Below, piece after piece: positions 53,665-63,004 of a stretch of DNA of 64,000 bases (positions within the stretch are counted from its first letter, which is position 1; the number at the start of each line of letters is the position of its first letter). A program made the position numbers and the translations under genes. A model generated the notes under the pieces. It ran no database searches and was not told where the DNA came from. It saw only the letters and a list, made by a program, of their open reading frames with translations. This stretch comes from Allostella sp. ATCC 35155 (GTDB taxonomy: Bacteria > Pseudomonadota > Alphaproteobacteria > ATCC43930 > Allostellaceae). The stretch covers positions 310,001-374,000 of the forward strand of contig AP019701.1 of the NCBI GenBank assembly GCA_006738865.1, given 5' to 3'.

Positions 53665-55641
53665 ATGGCGATGACAGGATTTGTGGCGACGAATCCTGTC
53701 CGTGGTCTGCCCAAGTCTGGGCGGCCCCGGGTGTCCGGAGACCCTCCGACCGTGCATGACCCCGATTCCGGCGACTGGCCGCACACCGACGATCCGAGGA
53801 GCAACCGCTCCGGCGCGCCCTCGATCGGCGTCGTCATCTCCCGCCGCGCGCTGTTGGCAGGGTTGGCCGCGGGGGCCGTGGTTCCGCTGCTGCGGCCGGC
53901 TGCGGCCGGAGCGGCGGGTTTTCCGCCGGTGCCTGCCGGCGTCGACGGCCAGGACCATGTCGCCGCCGGACATCGGCGGCAGGTGCTGCTGCGCTGGGGG
54001 GATCCGCTGTTCGACGATGCCCCGGCCTTCGCGGTCGACCGGCAGACGGCCGCGGCCCAGGCGCGCCAGTTCGGCTACAATTGCGACTATGTCGCTTATT
54101 TTCCGCTGCCGGCGGGAAGCCGGTCGGGCGAGCACGGCCTGCTGGTCGTCAACCACGAGTACGCCATTCCCGCCCTGATGTTCCCGGGCGTTGCGCCCGG
54201 GCGGGAGGCGACGCAGGCGCTGGGGCCTGCCGAGGCGGCGGTCGAGATGGCCGCGCTCGGTGCCAGCGTGGTCGAGGTTCGCCGCGCGGCGGGGCGGTGG
54301 TCGGTGGTGCCCGGTCGCTACACGCGGCGGATCACCGCGACCACGCCCATGGCGCTGAGCGGCCCCGCGGCCGGCCATCCGCGCCTGCGCACGACCGCCG
54401 ATCCGGAGGGACGGACCGTGGCCGGCACCTTCGCCAACTGCGCCGGCGGCGAGACCCCGTGGGGTACGGTCCTGACGGCGGAAGAGAACTTCCACGCCTT
54501 CTTCGGCGGTGCGCCGGGCGACGACCCTGCGTCGAAACGCTACGGCTTGGACGGCCGCGGCTGGTACTCCTGGTGGCGGCACGACCCGCGCTTCGACCTC
54601 GCGAAAGAGCCGAACGAGCCCAACCGCTTCGGCTGGATCGTCGAATTCGACCCCTACGACCCGACCTCGGTCCCGGTGAAGCGGACGGCGCTCGGGCGTT
54701 TCAAGCACGAGGGTGCCACCTGCGCCGTCAGCCATGATGGCCGGATCGCCCTCTACCAGGGCGACGACGAGCGCTTCGAGTACGTCTACAAGTTCGTGAC
54801 GGCACGCGCCCGGACGCCCGGCGATCGCGCTGCCGACCGGGATCTCCTCGACGCGGGAACGCTCTACGTCGCGCGCTTCCATCCCGATGGCCGGCTCGAA
54901 TGGCTGCCGCTGGTCCATGGCCGGGGGCCGCTGACGGCGGAGAACGGCTTTCCCGACCAGGCGACCGTGGTGATCGAGGCGCGGCGGGCGGCCGACCGGC
55001 TCGAAGCCACTCCGATGGACCGTCCCGAGGACGTGGCGGTGAGCGCCACGACGGGCCGGGTCTATGTCGCCATGACCAACAACAGCCGGCGCACGGCAGC
55101 CCAGGTGGATGCCGCCAATCCGCGCGCGGACAACCGGCACGGACACGTCATCGAGATCATCCCGCCGATGGCCGGCGACGGCGTCGACCATGCCGCGACG
55201 GAGGCACGTTGGGAACTGTTCCTCGTCGCCGGCCGCCCGGCGGTCGATCCGGGCACCGCCTACGGGCGCGGGTCCGGGCCGGAGGACTGGCTGTCCTGCC
55301 CCGACAATCTGGAATTCGATCCGGCCGGCCGGCTGTGGATCGCAACCGACAGCGGGCTCGCGGCGGGCGCTGCCGACGGGCTTTACCTCGCAGTGGCCGA
55401 GGGGGCGGAGCGGGGGCGCGTGCGCCGGCTCTTCCGGGCGCCGGTCGGGGCGGAGGTGACCGGCCCTGCCTTCACGCCGGACGGCCGCGCGCTGTTCGTC
55501 TCCGTCCAGCATCCGGGGGCGTCCCGCGGCTCGAGCTTCGAGAGGCCGTCGACCCGCTGGCCCGACTTCGCCGACGGTGTGCCGCCGCGCCCCTCGGTGG
55601 TCGCCATCACCCGCGACGACGGCGGGCCGGTCGGGGGCTGA
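53665..55641 (+). CDS. PhoX-like Tat-exported phosphatase
   Basis: A 658-residue protein with an unusually long N-terminal region (about 58 residues) before a twin-arginine signal (ISRRALLAGLAAGAVVP, Arg60-Arg61). The mature part matches the PhoX/DUF839 beta-propeller family: NHEYAIP, GGETPWGTVLTAEENFHAFF, GRFKHEGATCAVSHDGRIALYQGDDERFEYVYKFV and RPEDVAVSATTGRVYVAMTNNS. PhoX phosphatases use Ca and Fe cofactors to release phosphate from esters. Start ATG at 53665; a second ATG at 53671 is equally possible. Confidence 0.87.
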   Translation: MAMTGFVATNPVRGLPKSGRPRVSGDPPTVHDPDSGDWPHTDDPRSNRSGAPSIGVVISRRALLAGLAAGAVVPLLRPAAAGAAGFPPVPAGVDGQDHVAAGHRRQVLLRWGDPLFDDAPAFAVDRQTAAAQARQFGYNCDYVAYFPLPAGSRSGEHGLLVVNHEYAIPALMFPGVAPGREATQALGPAEAAVEMAALGASVVEVRRAAGRWSVVPGRYTRRITATTPMALSGPAAGHPRLRTTADPEGRTVAGTFANCAGGETPWGTVLTAEENFHAFFGGAPGDDPASKRYGLDGRGWYSWWRHDPRFDLAKEPNEPNRFGWIVEFDPYDPTSVPVKRTALGRFKHEGATCAVSHDGRIALYQGDDERFEYVYKFVTARARTPGDRAADRDLLDAGTLYVARFHPDGRLEWLPLVHGRGPLTAENGFPDQATVVIEARRAADRLEATPMDRPEDVAVSATTGRVYVAMTNNSRRTAAQVDAANPRADNRHGHVIEIIPPMAGDGVDHAATEARWELFLVAGRPAVDPGTAYGRGSGPEDWLSCPDNLEFDPAGRLWIATDSGLAAGAADGLYLAVAEGAERGRVRRLFRAPVGAEVTGPAFTPDGRALFVSVQHPGASRGSSFERPSTRWPDFADGVPPRPSVVAITRDDGGPVGG

Positions 55642-55661
55642 GGCGTTTTTGTGTTGCGCGG

Positions 55662-55677
55662 TGGCCGTCATCTTGCA
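55662..55677 (+). promoter_or_regulatory. Sigma-54-type -24/-12 element upstream of aapJ
   Basis: TGGCCGTCATCTTGCA matches the RpoN consensus TGGCAC-N5-TTGCA closely: the GG and GC doublets are exactly ten bases apart. It lies 44 bases before the aapJ start. RpoN control would link the operon to nitrogen limitation, as for many amino-acid uptake systems. No enhancer site was identified. Confidence 0.5.
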
Positions 55678-55721
55678 GAGTGGGGGCCTCTCCGCCCGCC
55701 CGTCCGAAAGGATCGACCGCG

Positions 55722-56771
55722 ATGCCACTCGCTATTGCCCGCTACCTGCTGCCGGCGCTGCTGCCGGCCGCCATGGCGCTTGCCGCCGTATCCGCCCCGC
55801 GAGAGGCCCTGGCCGGCCCGACGCTCGATGCCGTCAAGGCGCGCGGCCAGCTCGTCTGCGCGATGAACGGCAGCCGCCCGGGCTTCTCCGTCGTCGACAG
55901 CAAGGGGGAATGGACGGGCCTCGAGGTCGATGTCTGCCGGGCCATCGCCGCCGCGGTGCTCGGTGATGCCAGCAAGGTGCAGTACGTCAAGAGCACGACC
56001 CAGACGCGCCTGACCGTGCTGCAGACGGGCGAGGTCGACGTCACCCTGTCCAACGTCACCTGGACCTACGGCCGGGACGCCGATCTCGGCCTCGATTTCG
56101 TGACCCCGACCTTCTATGACGGCCAGGGCTTCATGGTGCCGAAGAAGCTCGGCGTGAAGTCGGTGAAGGAACTGGACGGCGCGGCCGTGTGCGTGCGCCC
56201 CGGCTCCACCTCCGAGCGCATCGTCGCCGATGCCCAGGCGCAGTACGGCATGAAGGTGACGCTGGTCGTGATCGAGGACCAGAAGGAGTTGAACACGGCC
56301 TTCTTCGGCGGGCGCTGTGACGTCTTCGTGCAGACGACCTCCGGCCTCTCGGCGATCCGCGCCGCCGTCGCCCCCAACCCCGAGGATTTCGTGATCCTGC
56401 CCGAGATCTTCGGCAAGGATCCCATGGGGCCGGTGGTCCGCCAGGGCGACCCGCAGTGGCGCGACATCGTGCAGTGGGTGGTCTTCGCGCTGTTCGAGGC
56501 CGAGGAGCGCGGGATCACCTCCAAGACGGTGGACGCGGTGCGCAAGGACAGCAAGCAGCCGGAGGTCCGCCGCCTGCTGGGCACCGCCGGCAGTGCCGCC
56601 GGCAAGGGTCTCGGCCTCGATCCCGACTGGGCCTACCGGGTGATCAAGCAAGTCGGCAACTATGCGGAAATCTACGACCGCGGCCTCGGCAACGGCTCCA
56701 AGCTGAAGCTGGCGCGCGGCGTGAACCAGCAATGGACCAACGGCGGCCTGTTCTACGCCCCGCCGTTCTGA
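55722..56771 (+). CDS. aapJ: Amino-acid ABC transporter binding protein AapJ-like
   Basis: A 349-residue periplasmic binding protein with a signal peptide (about 1-31, ending ALAG). The mature start TLDAVKARGQLVCAMNGSRPGFSVVDSKGEWTGLEVDVCRAIAAAVLG and DVTLSNVTWTYGRDADLGLDF fit the general L-amino-acid binding proteins AapJ/BztA. First gene of a six-gene unit; two permeases and an ATPase follow. Confidence 0.92.
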   Translation: MPLAIARYLLPALLPAAMALAAVSAPREALAGPTLDAVKARGQLVCAMNGSRPGFSVVDSKGEWTGLEVDVCRAIAAAVLGDASKVQYVKSTTQTRLTVLQTGEVDVTLSNVTWTYGRDADLGLDFVTPTFYDGQGFMVPKKLGVKSVKELDGAAVCVRPGSTSERIVADAQAQYGMKVTLVVIEDQKELNTAFFGGRCDVFVQTTSGLSAIRAAVAPNPEDFVILPEIFGKDPMGPVVRQGDPQWRDIVQWVVFALFEAEERGITSKTVDAVRKDSKQPEVRRLLGTAGSAAGKGLGLDPDWAYRVIKQVGNYAEIYDRGLGNGSKLKLARGVNQQWTNGGLFYAPPF

Positions 56772-56772
56772 C

Positions 56773-57939
56773 ATGCCGTCCGATGCCGGGCGGCCCGCCG
56801 GACGGCGGGCCGCCGGCCTTCGCGCGACCCTCTACCAGATCCTGGTGGTCCTGCTCCTGGTGGGGTTGGCCGCCTGGATGACGGAGACGGCGCGCCGCGC
56901 CATGCAGCAGCGCGGCATCGCGTCCGGCTTCGACTTCCTGCTCGACCGCGCCGGCTTTGCGATCGGGCACGCCTTCTTCGCCTTCTCGCCCGACGACACC
57001 TACCTCCAGGCCTTCGTCGTCGGACTCGGCAACACGCTGGTCGTCGCCGCGGCCGGGCTCGTCACGGCCTCGCTGCTGGGGACGGTGCTCGGGCTGTCCC
57101 GGCTGTCGGGGAACTGGCTGCTGGCGCGCGCGGCCGGCGCCTATGTCGAGCTTTTCCGCAACACCCCGCAGCTCGTCCAGATCGTCTTCTGGTACGCGCT
57201 CTTCACCCTGCTTCCCGGACCGCGGCAGGCGATGAGCCTGGGCGACCTCGCCTTCTTCTCGAACCGGGGGCTGCTGGTGCCATGGCCGGCCGAGCCGGTC
57301 GTCCTGGCTGTGGCGCTGCTGCTGCTGGTCCCGGGCGCCGCGCTCGGATTCTGGGTGCTGCGCTGGTCGGACCGCCGTCGCCGGCGCGGCCGGGCGACGC
57401 CGGCGCCGTTGGCGCTGGCGGGGCTGGCCGCGCTCGCACTCCCGCTGGCATTCTGGCTCGCCGTCGGCGCGCCCGCGGGCTGGAGCGTGCCCGTGCTGCG
57501 CGGCTTCAACTTCGCCGGCGGCCTCGCGCTCTCGCCCGAGTTCCTCGCCCTCTATTTCGGCCTGTCCTTCTACATCGCGGCCTTCGTCGCCGAGATCGTC
57601 CGCGCCGGCATCCTGTCGGTGGGGCGGGGCCAGATCGAGGCGGCCCAGGCGGTCGGCCTGCCGCGCACCGAGCTCTATCGCCGCATCGTCTTTCCGCAGG
57701 CGCTGCGTGTCATCGTCCCGCCGCTCGCGGCCCAGTACATCAGCCTCGTCAAGAACAGCTCGCTCGGCGTCGCGATCGGATATCCCGACCTCTTCAGCAT
57801 CACCAACACCGTCTTGACGCTGAGCGGCCACACGATCGAGGCCATCGCGATCATGGCGCTGGTCTATCTGTCGCTGGCGCTGACGATCGGGGCGCTGGCC
57901 GACATCGTCAACCGCGCCGTCCGCATCCGGGAGCGGTGA
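56773..57939 (+). CDS. aapQ: Amino-acid ABC transporter permease AapQ-like
   Basis: A 388-residue permease with about eight helices. It has the coupling motif GRGQIEAAQAVGLPRTELYRRIVFPQALR and a large insertion (about 160-250), which is the normal long form of AapQ/BztB. LFRNTPQLVQIVFWYALFTLLP is characteristic. The start is two bases after the aapJ stop. Confidence 0.93.
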   Translation: MPSDAGRPAGRRAAGLRATLYQILVVLLLVGLAAWMTETARRAMQQRGIASGFDFLLDRAGFAIGHAFFAFSPDDTYLQAFVVGLGNTLVVAAAGLVTASLLGTVLGLSRLSGNWLLARAAGAYVELFRNTPQLVQIVFWYALFTLLPGPRQAMSLGDLAFFSNRGLLVPWPAEPVVLAVALLLLVPGAALGFWVLRWSDRRRRRGRATPAPLALAGLAALALPLAFWLAVGAPAGWSVPVLRGFNFAGGLALSPEFLALYFGLSFYIAAFVAEIVRAGILSVGRGQIEAAQAVGLPRTELYRRIVFPQALRVIVPPLAAQYISLVKNSSLGVAIGYPDLFSITNTVLTLSGHTIEAIAIMALVYLSLALTIGALADIVNRAVRIRER

Positions 57940-57941
57940 GG

Positions 57942-59060
57942 ATGGCGACCCTGTCCTGTCGATCCTTCGCCAAGACCAGCGACGGCGCCCCGCCGCGGCT
58001 GCCGCCGCCCGTCGCGCGCGGCCCGGTCGGGTGGCTGCGGCGTAACCTCCTCGCCTCGCCCTTCGACGCGGCGGTGACGCTGCTCCTGGCCTTGGCGATC
58101 GCCTGGTTCGTGCCGCGCGCATTCGCCTGGGCGCTGACGGATGCGGTCTTCTGGGCGCCGGACGGCGCGGCCTGCCGCGGCGCGGCCGGCGCCTGCTGGG
58201 CAGTGATCGGCGAGAAGTACCGGCTGATCCTCTTCGGCACCTATCCCTACGAGGAGCAGTGGCGGGGCGCCGTCGTCGTCGCGATCTTCGTCGCCATGAT
58301 CGGCTTCTCGGCCATCGGCGGCATCAGCGTGCGCGTCAAGCTTGCCGCCTGGGCGCTGGCGTCGGTGGCGACGCTGGTGCTCCTGCTGGGCGGCGTCTTC
58401 GGCCTCAGCCCGGTCCGCACGCACCTCTGGGGCGGCCTGCCGCTGACGATCGTCATCTTCGTCTCGACGGTGGCCGGCGGCCTGCCCCTGGCGGTGCTGC
58501 TGGCGCTCGGGCGGCAGTCGACGATGCCCGCGATCCGCGCCATCTCGGTCGGCGTCATCGAGGTCGTCCGCGGCCTGCCGCTCATCGCGGTGCTCTTCGT
58601 CGCCTCGCTGGTGTTCCCGCTCTTCGTGCCGCCGGAGCTGCAAGTCGACAAGCTGATCCGCGCCATCATCGGCATGATCATCTTCTTCGGCGCCTACGCG
58701 GCGGAGATCGTGCGCGGCGGACTGCAGGCGATCCCGGCCGGCCAGCACGAGGCGGCGAAGGCGCTCGGCCTGGGCTACGGGCTGCGCATGCGGCTCGTGG
58801 TCCTGCCCCAGGCGCTGGCGCTCGTCGTGCCGGCCCTGCTCAACGACATCATCCGCGCCTTCAAGAACACGACCTTCGTCGCGATCCTCGGCCTCTTCGA
58901 CGTGCTGGGCGCCGCCAAGGTGGCGCTGGAGGACCCGGTCTGGGTGCGCTACGCGCCGGAGGTCTACATCTTCGTCTTCATCCTCTACCTGCTCTTCTGC
59001 CTCGCCTTCTCGCGCCAGGGGATGGCGGTCGAGCGGCGGCTCGCGGTGCGCCGGCGATGA
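57942..59060 (+). CDS. aapM: Amino-acid ABC transporter permease AapM-like
   Basis: Second permease, 372 residues, with the coupling segment [34 protein letters not shown] and family motifs [25 protein letters not shown]. Pairs with AapQ in the membrane. Chosen start: ATG at 57942, two bases after aapQ; a GTG at 57936 overlaps the aapQ stop and would add two residues. Its end overlaps aapP by ATGA. Confidence 0.93.
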   Translation: MATLSCRSFAKTSDGAPPRLPPPVARGPVGWLRRNLLASPFDAAVTLLLALAIAWFVPRAFAWALTDAVFWAPDGAACRGAAGACWAVIGEKYRLILFGTYPYEEQWRGAVVVAIFVAMIGFSAIGGISVRVKLAAWALASVATLVLLLGGVFGLSPVRTHLWGGLPLTIVIFVSTVAGGLPLAVLLALGRQSTMPAIRAISVGVIEVVRGLPLIAVLFVASLVFPLFVPPELQVDKLIRAIIGMIIFFGAYAAEIVRGGLQAIPAGQHEAAKALGLGYGLRMRLVVLPQALALVVPALLNDIIRAFKNTTFVAILGLFDVLGAAKVALEDPVWVRYAPEVYIFVFILYLLFCLAFSRQGMAVERRLAVRRR

Positions 59061-59815
59061 CCGCGGGGGACCGGGGCGGCGACTGGGTCGTCGAGTTTCG
59101 TGACGTCGACAAGTGGTACGGGGCCCACCATGCCCTGCGCGGCGTCACGCTGGGGGTCGCGCGCGGCGAGCGGGTGGCCGTCTGCGGCCCGTCCGGCTCC
59201 GGCAAGTCGACGCTGATCCGCTGCGTCAACGGCCTCGAACGCCACCAGGCGGGCATCATCCGCGTCGACGGCATCGAGCTCGATGCCGCCGGCCGGGCGC
59301 TGGCGACGGTGCGCCGGCGCACCGGCATGGTCTTCCAGTCCTTCAATCTGTTTCCGCACCTGACCGTGCTCGACAACCTGACGGTCGGTCCGATCTTCGC
59401 CGCGGGCGAGCCGGCAGCGTCGGCCGAGGCGCGGGCGCGGATGCTGCTCGACCGGGTCGGCATCGCCGACCAGCAGGCGAAGTATCCGGGCCAGCTGTCG
59501 GGCGGCCAGCAGCAGCGCGTCGCGATCGCGCGCGCCCTCATGGCCGAGCCGACCGTGATGCTGTTCGACGAGCCGACCTCCTCCCTCGACCCGGAGCGGG
59601 TGCAGGAGGTGCTGACGGTGATGGAAGAACTGGCCCACGGCGGCATGACGATGATCGTCGTCACCCACGAGATGGCCTTCATGCGCCGGGTCGCCGACCT
59701 CGTCGTCTTCATGGACCAGGGCGAGATCGTCGAGGCGGCCCCGCCTGAGCTATTCTTCACCCGACCCGGCACCGACCGCGCCCGTGCCTTCCTCGGGCAG
59801 GTCATGCATCTCTGA
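59057..59815 (+). CDS. aapP: Amino-acid ABC transporter ATPase AapP-like
   Basis: A 252-residue ATPase with Walker [11 protein letters not shown]-loop [10 protein letters not shown], signature [15 protein letters not shown], Walker [13 protein letters not shown] and VTHEMAFMR, a classical polar amino-acid transporter ATPase. It completes AapJQMP and lies 13 bases before the PLP-enzyme gene. Confidence 0.95.
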   Translation: MTAGDRGGDWVVEFRDVDKWYGAHHALRGVTLGVARGERVAVCGPSGSGKSTLIRCVNGLERHQAGIIRVDGIELDAAGRALATVRRRTGMVFQSFNLFPHLTVLDNLTVGPIFAAGEPAASAEARARMLLDRVGIADQQAKYPGQLSGGQQQRVAIARALMAEPTVMLFDEPTSSLDPERVQEVLTVMEELAHGGMTMIVVTHEMAFMRRVADLVVFMDQGEIVEAAPPELFFTRPGTDRARAFLGQVMHL

Positions 59816-59828
59816 GGGAGCCCTGCCC

Positions 59829-61016
59829 ATGACCCCGTCGCCCGCGCCGCCCGAACCGGACTGGGCCGGCGTGCGCCGCCGCTTCGCGGCCGCCTCGCGC
59901 TTTGCCTATCTCGACCTCGCCCGCAAGGCGCTGCTGCCCGACCGGGTGGCGACGGCGACCGCCGAATGGCTGGCCGACGTCGACCAGACGGGTGGCCGCC
60001 TGGCCTTCTCGATGGCCGAGATCGAGGCCGCCCGCGGCGACGTCGCGCGCGTCTGGGGCGCGCCCGCCGATCGCCTCGCCTTCGTCAAGAACACCTCGGA
60101 GGGCATCAACATCGTCGCCCTCGGGCTCGACTGGCAGCCGGGTGACAACCTCGTCATCTCGACCGAGGAGCACGAGAACAACACTTTCCCCTGGCGTCCG
60201 CTGGTCGAGCGCGGGGTCGAACTGCGGATCGCCCAGGCCGGGCCGGACGGCTCGGTCTCGGTCGACGCCTACCGTGCCCTGGTCGACGGCCGGACGCGGG
60301 TGGTCGCGGTCGCCTGGGTCACCTACGGCATCGGCCAGCGCGCCGATCTCGCCGCATTCGCCGATCTCTGCCGTGCCAAGGACATCCTGCTCGTCGTCGA
60401 TGCGGTCCAGGGCCTGGGTATTCTCGCCGATCCGATCGCCGGGCTCGGCGCCGACGTCGTGGCCGCCGGTGGCCACAAGGCGCAGTTCAGCCTTGCCGGC
60501 GCCGGCATTTTCCACGTATCGGACCGCGCGCTCGACCGGCTGCGGCCGCCCTACGCCGCCAAGTTCTCCTTCGCCACCCTCGACCGCGCCGATCCTGCGC
60601 CAGCGCGCGCGCCCGACGCGCATCGCTACGAGTACGGCAACCCCAACTTTCTCGGCATCTGGGTGCAGCGCCGATCGGCGCTGATGATCGAAGAGTGGGG
60701 CCGTCAGCATGTCGAGGCCCGCATCCGTGCGCTGACCGACCGCCTGTTCGAAGGCGCCCGCCGCCTCGGGCTCGCGGTGGCGACGCCGGCCGACTGGCCG
60801 CGCCGCGCCGGCATCGTCAGCTTCGATATCGGGGGGCGCGATGCCGACGCCGTCGAGGCGCAGCTCGCCGCCGACGGCATCCGCGCCGCCGCCAAGGACG
60901 GGCGCATCCGCGCGGCACCCCACGTCTACAACGACGCGGACGACGTCGACCGCTTCCTCGATCGGCTCGCCTTCCATCTCCGCAGCAACTCCGGCGCGGC
61001 GGAGGCCGCCCAATGA
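59829..61016 (+). CDS. Class V-fold PLP-dependent enzyme
   Basis: A 395-residue fold-type I enzyme of the aminotransferase class V group (cysteine desulfurase-like). PLP-binding residues are visible: His115 ([12 protein letters not shown]), Asp191 and Gln194 (VVDAVQGLG), and Schiff-base Lys217 ([12 protein letters not shown]). No catalytic Cys loop of an Fe-S-type desulfurase is evident, so a racemase/epimerase, lyase or transaminase role is as likely. It sits between the amino-acid importer and a threonine aldolase and overlaps the latter by ATGA, suggesting a role in using an imported amino acid. Confidence 0.88.
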   Translation: MTPSPAPPEPDWAGVRRRFAAASRFAYLDLARKALLPDRVATATAEWLADVDQTGGRLAFSMAEIEAARGDVARVWGAPADRLAFVKNTSEGINIVALGLDWQPGDNLVISTEEHENNTFPWRPLVERGVELRIAQAGPDGSVSVDAYRALVDGRTRVVAVAWVTYGIGQRADLAAFADLCRAKDILLVVDAVQGLGILADPIAGLGADVVAAGGHKAQFSLAGAGIFHVSDRALDRLRPPYAAKFSFATLDRADPAPARAPDAHRYEYGNPNFLGIWVQRRSALMIEEWGRQHVEARIRALTDRLFEGARRLGLAVATPADWPRRAGIVSFDIGGRDADAVEAQLAADGIRAAAKDGRIRAAPHVYNDADDVDRFLDRLAFHLRSNSGAAEAAQ

Positions 61017-62065
61017 CCGCCGTTCCCGTTGCCATCGACCTCGTCAGCGATACCGCGACCCGCCCGACCGCCGCCATGCTGGCGGCGATGACCCGCGCGC
61101 CCGTCGGCGACGAGCAGCTCGGCGAGGATCCGACCACGGCCGCGCTCGAGGCGCGCGTGGCGGACCTCCTCGGCAAGGAGGCGGCGCTGTTCCTGCCGTC
61201 GGGCACCATGTGCAACCAGATCGCCCTGGTGCTGCACACGCGCCCCGGCGACGAAGTCATCTGCGCCGCCAGCGCCCATGTCTACGGCTCGGAAGGGGCG
61301 GGCGTGGCGGTGCTGGGCGGCGCGCTGATCCAGCCCATCGCCTGTCCGCGGGGCATCTTCGGCCCGGACGAACTCTCCGCGGCGGTGCGCCGGCCGAAGA
61401 TGCGGGCGCCGCGCTCGCGTCTCGTCGTCATGGAGCAGACCTCGAACCGCGGTGGCGGCGCGGTCTGGCCGCTGGCGACGATCCGCGCCGTCGCCGGGCG
61501 GGCGCGCGAGCACGGGCTGGCCGTGCATATGGACGGGGCGCGGCTGCTCAATGCCTGCGTCGCATCCGGCGTCGCGGCGGGCGAGTTCGCGCAGCCGTTC
61601 GACACCGCCTGGCTCGATTTCTCCAAGGGCCTCGGCTGTCCCGTCGGCGCCGTCCTGGCCGGGCCGAAGGACTTCATCCAGGAGGCGTGGGTGTGGAAGC
61701 ACCGGCTCGGCGGCGCCTTGCGCCAGTCGGGCGTGCTCGCCGCGGCCTGCCTGCACGCGCTCGACCATCACGTCGACCGGCTGGCCGAAGATCATGCGAA
61801 TGCCCGGCTCTTCGCCGACCGTGCGGCGGCGATCCCGGGCGTGCGCCTCGATCCGCCGGAGATCGAGACCAACATCGTCTTCCTCGACCTCTCCTCAGCC
61901 GGGGTCGATGCCGGCACGGTCTCGGCCCGGCTGCGCCGGTCCGGTATCCGGATCATGGTCGAGGGCCCGACTCGGATGCGCGCGGTCACCCATCTCGACG
62001 TGTCCCGCGCCGACGTCGAACGGGCGGCCGAGGGCCTCGCGCAGGCGCTGGCGGGCGCCGACTGA
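61013..62065 (+). CDS. Threonine aldolase family protein
   Basis: A 350-residue fold-type I PLP enzyme of the low-specificity L-threonine aldolase family, which splits beta-hydroxy amino acids into glycine and an aldehyde. Visible features are IDLVSDTATRPTAAMLAAM, VGDEQLGEDPTT, FLPSGTMCNQIAL, VHMDGARLLNA and the Schiff-base Lys205 (LDFSKGLGCPVG). Translationally coupled to the class V enzyme gene (ATGA). The operon seems to end here; a 13-bp dyad lies 22 bases after the stop. Confidence 0.92.
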   Translation: MTAVPVAIDLVSDTATRPTAAMLAAMTRAPVGDEQLGEDPTTAALEARVADLLGKEAALFLPSGTMCNQIALVLHTRPGDEVICAASAHVYGSEGAGVAVLGGALIQPIACPRGIFGPDELSAAVRRPKMRAPRSRLVVMEQTSNRGGGAVWPLATIRAVAGRAREHGLAVHMDGARLLNACVASGVAAGEFAQPFDTAWLDFSKGLGCPVGAVLAGPKDFIQEAWVWKHRLGGALRQSGVLAAACLHALDHHVDRLAEDHANARLFADRAAAIPGVRLDPPEIETNIVFLDLSSAGVDAGTVSARLRRSGIRIMVEGPTRMRAVTHLDVSRADVERAAEGLAQALAGAD

Positions 62066-62087
62066 CCTCCCCGTCCAGCCAAGATCA

Positions 62088-62125
62088 AGTAATAGTAGGT
62101 TCAATGGGTTGGACCTACTATTACT
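62088..62125. repeat. Perfect 13-bp AT-rich inverted repeat
   Basis: AGTAATAGTAGGT (62088-62100) and ACCTACTATTACT (62113-62125) are exact complements separated by 12 bases. The stem is mostly A/T, unlike its surroundings, and no T run follows, so it is a poor intrinsic terminator. It could be an operator, a recombination site remnant or an RNA hairpin. Confidence 0.7.
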
Positions 62126-62301
62126 GCGGCGCCAGGGGGGTCCGCAGTGCCGTCGGATAATTTTCGTTCAATTTCAACTGCCAAGGCGATATTCTTCGTG
62201 TCCAAGATCGGGAAGCATCGATGAATCGCGTCGGCATCCGGGTTCGCGGCCGGTAAGCCGACGAAAGGTTGAAACCGTATCTGACGAAAGGTCCATAGAC
62301 C

Positions 62302-62958
62302 ATGTTCCGCCGACGCAAGGATGACGACGATACGACCGGCACCGGCCCGACCGAGCTCGAGGACACCTCGCCGTCGGCCGCCGCGAAGCCGTTCACGCGT
62401 CCGGTGACGCCGCCGCAGCCGGCGATGTCGTCGTCGGGGCTGGGAACTTCGCCCGGCGTTCCGCCGATCGGGCGCTCGGTGCCGACGCCGCCCGTGACCC
62501 GCCCGCTCGATCCGGCCGGCCGTCGGCCGGAAGCGCCGGCGCCGCGGCGCGGCGGCGAGAACGAGAGCAAGACGCTGATCGTCGGCCATGGCATCTGCCT
62601 GACCGGCGAGATCACCGCCTGCGACAAGCTGGTGGTCGAGGGCCGCGTCGAGGCGACGCTGACCAGCCGCGTCATCGAGATTTCCGACACCGGCCTCTTC
62701 AAGGGCAGCGCGGAGATCGACGAGGCGGAAGTGCGTGGCCGCTTCGAAGGCGACCTCATCGTCCGCAAGCGTCTCTTCATCGGCGCCACCGGCCGCGTCT
62801 CCGGCAAGGTGCGCTACGGCCAGCTCGAGGTCGAGGCCGGCGGCCAGCTCTCGGGCGACATCCGTTCGACCTCCGACGAGGATGACATGTCGCGCTCGAT
62901 GGGTGGCCGGATGGTGTCCGACACCGCCGACATGCGCTTCGAGTCCGGCGGCCGCTAA
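62302..62958 (+). CDS. Bactofilin family cytoskeletal protein
   Basis: A 218-residue polymer-forming protein. The central bactofilin (DUF583) beta-helix spans about residues 88-190: TLIVGHGICLTGEITACDKLVVEGRVEATLTS, LFKGSAEIDEAEVRGRFEGDLIVRKRLFIGATGRVSGKVRYGQLEVEAGGQLSGDI. The N-terminal part (1-87) is long, Pro/Ala-rich and disordered; the C-terminal tail is short. Bactofilins shape cells, stalks or wall synthesis sites. The 236-base gap before it is AT-richer than average and contains a repeated GACGAAAGGT (62260-62269 and 62283-62292) just upstream. Confidence 0.92.
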   Translation: MFRRRKDDDDTTGTGPTELEDTSPSAAAKPFTRPVTPPQPAMSSSGLGTSPGVPPIGRSVPTPPVTRPLDPAGRRPEAPAPRRGGENESKTLIVGHGICLTGEITACDKLVVEGRVEATLTSRVIEISDTGLFKGSAEIDEAEVRGRFEGDLIVRKRLFIGATGRVSGKVRYGQLEVEAGGQLSGDIRSTSDEDDMSRSMGGRMVSDTADMRFESGGR

Positions 62959-62969
62959 GTCCCCGAATC

Positions 62970-63004
62970 CCGGGACCGGCACCCGCGCCGGTCCCGGTTC
63001 CTAT
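62970..63004 (+). terminator. Terminator after the bactofilin gene
   Basis: CCGGGACCGGC (62970-62980) and GCCGGTCCCGG (62987-62997) form a perfect 11-bp stem with a six-base loop, followed by TTCCTAT. It separates the bactofilin gene from convergent nth, overlapping the nth stop region. Confidence 0.65.
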
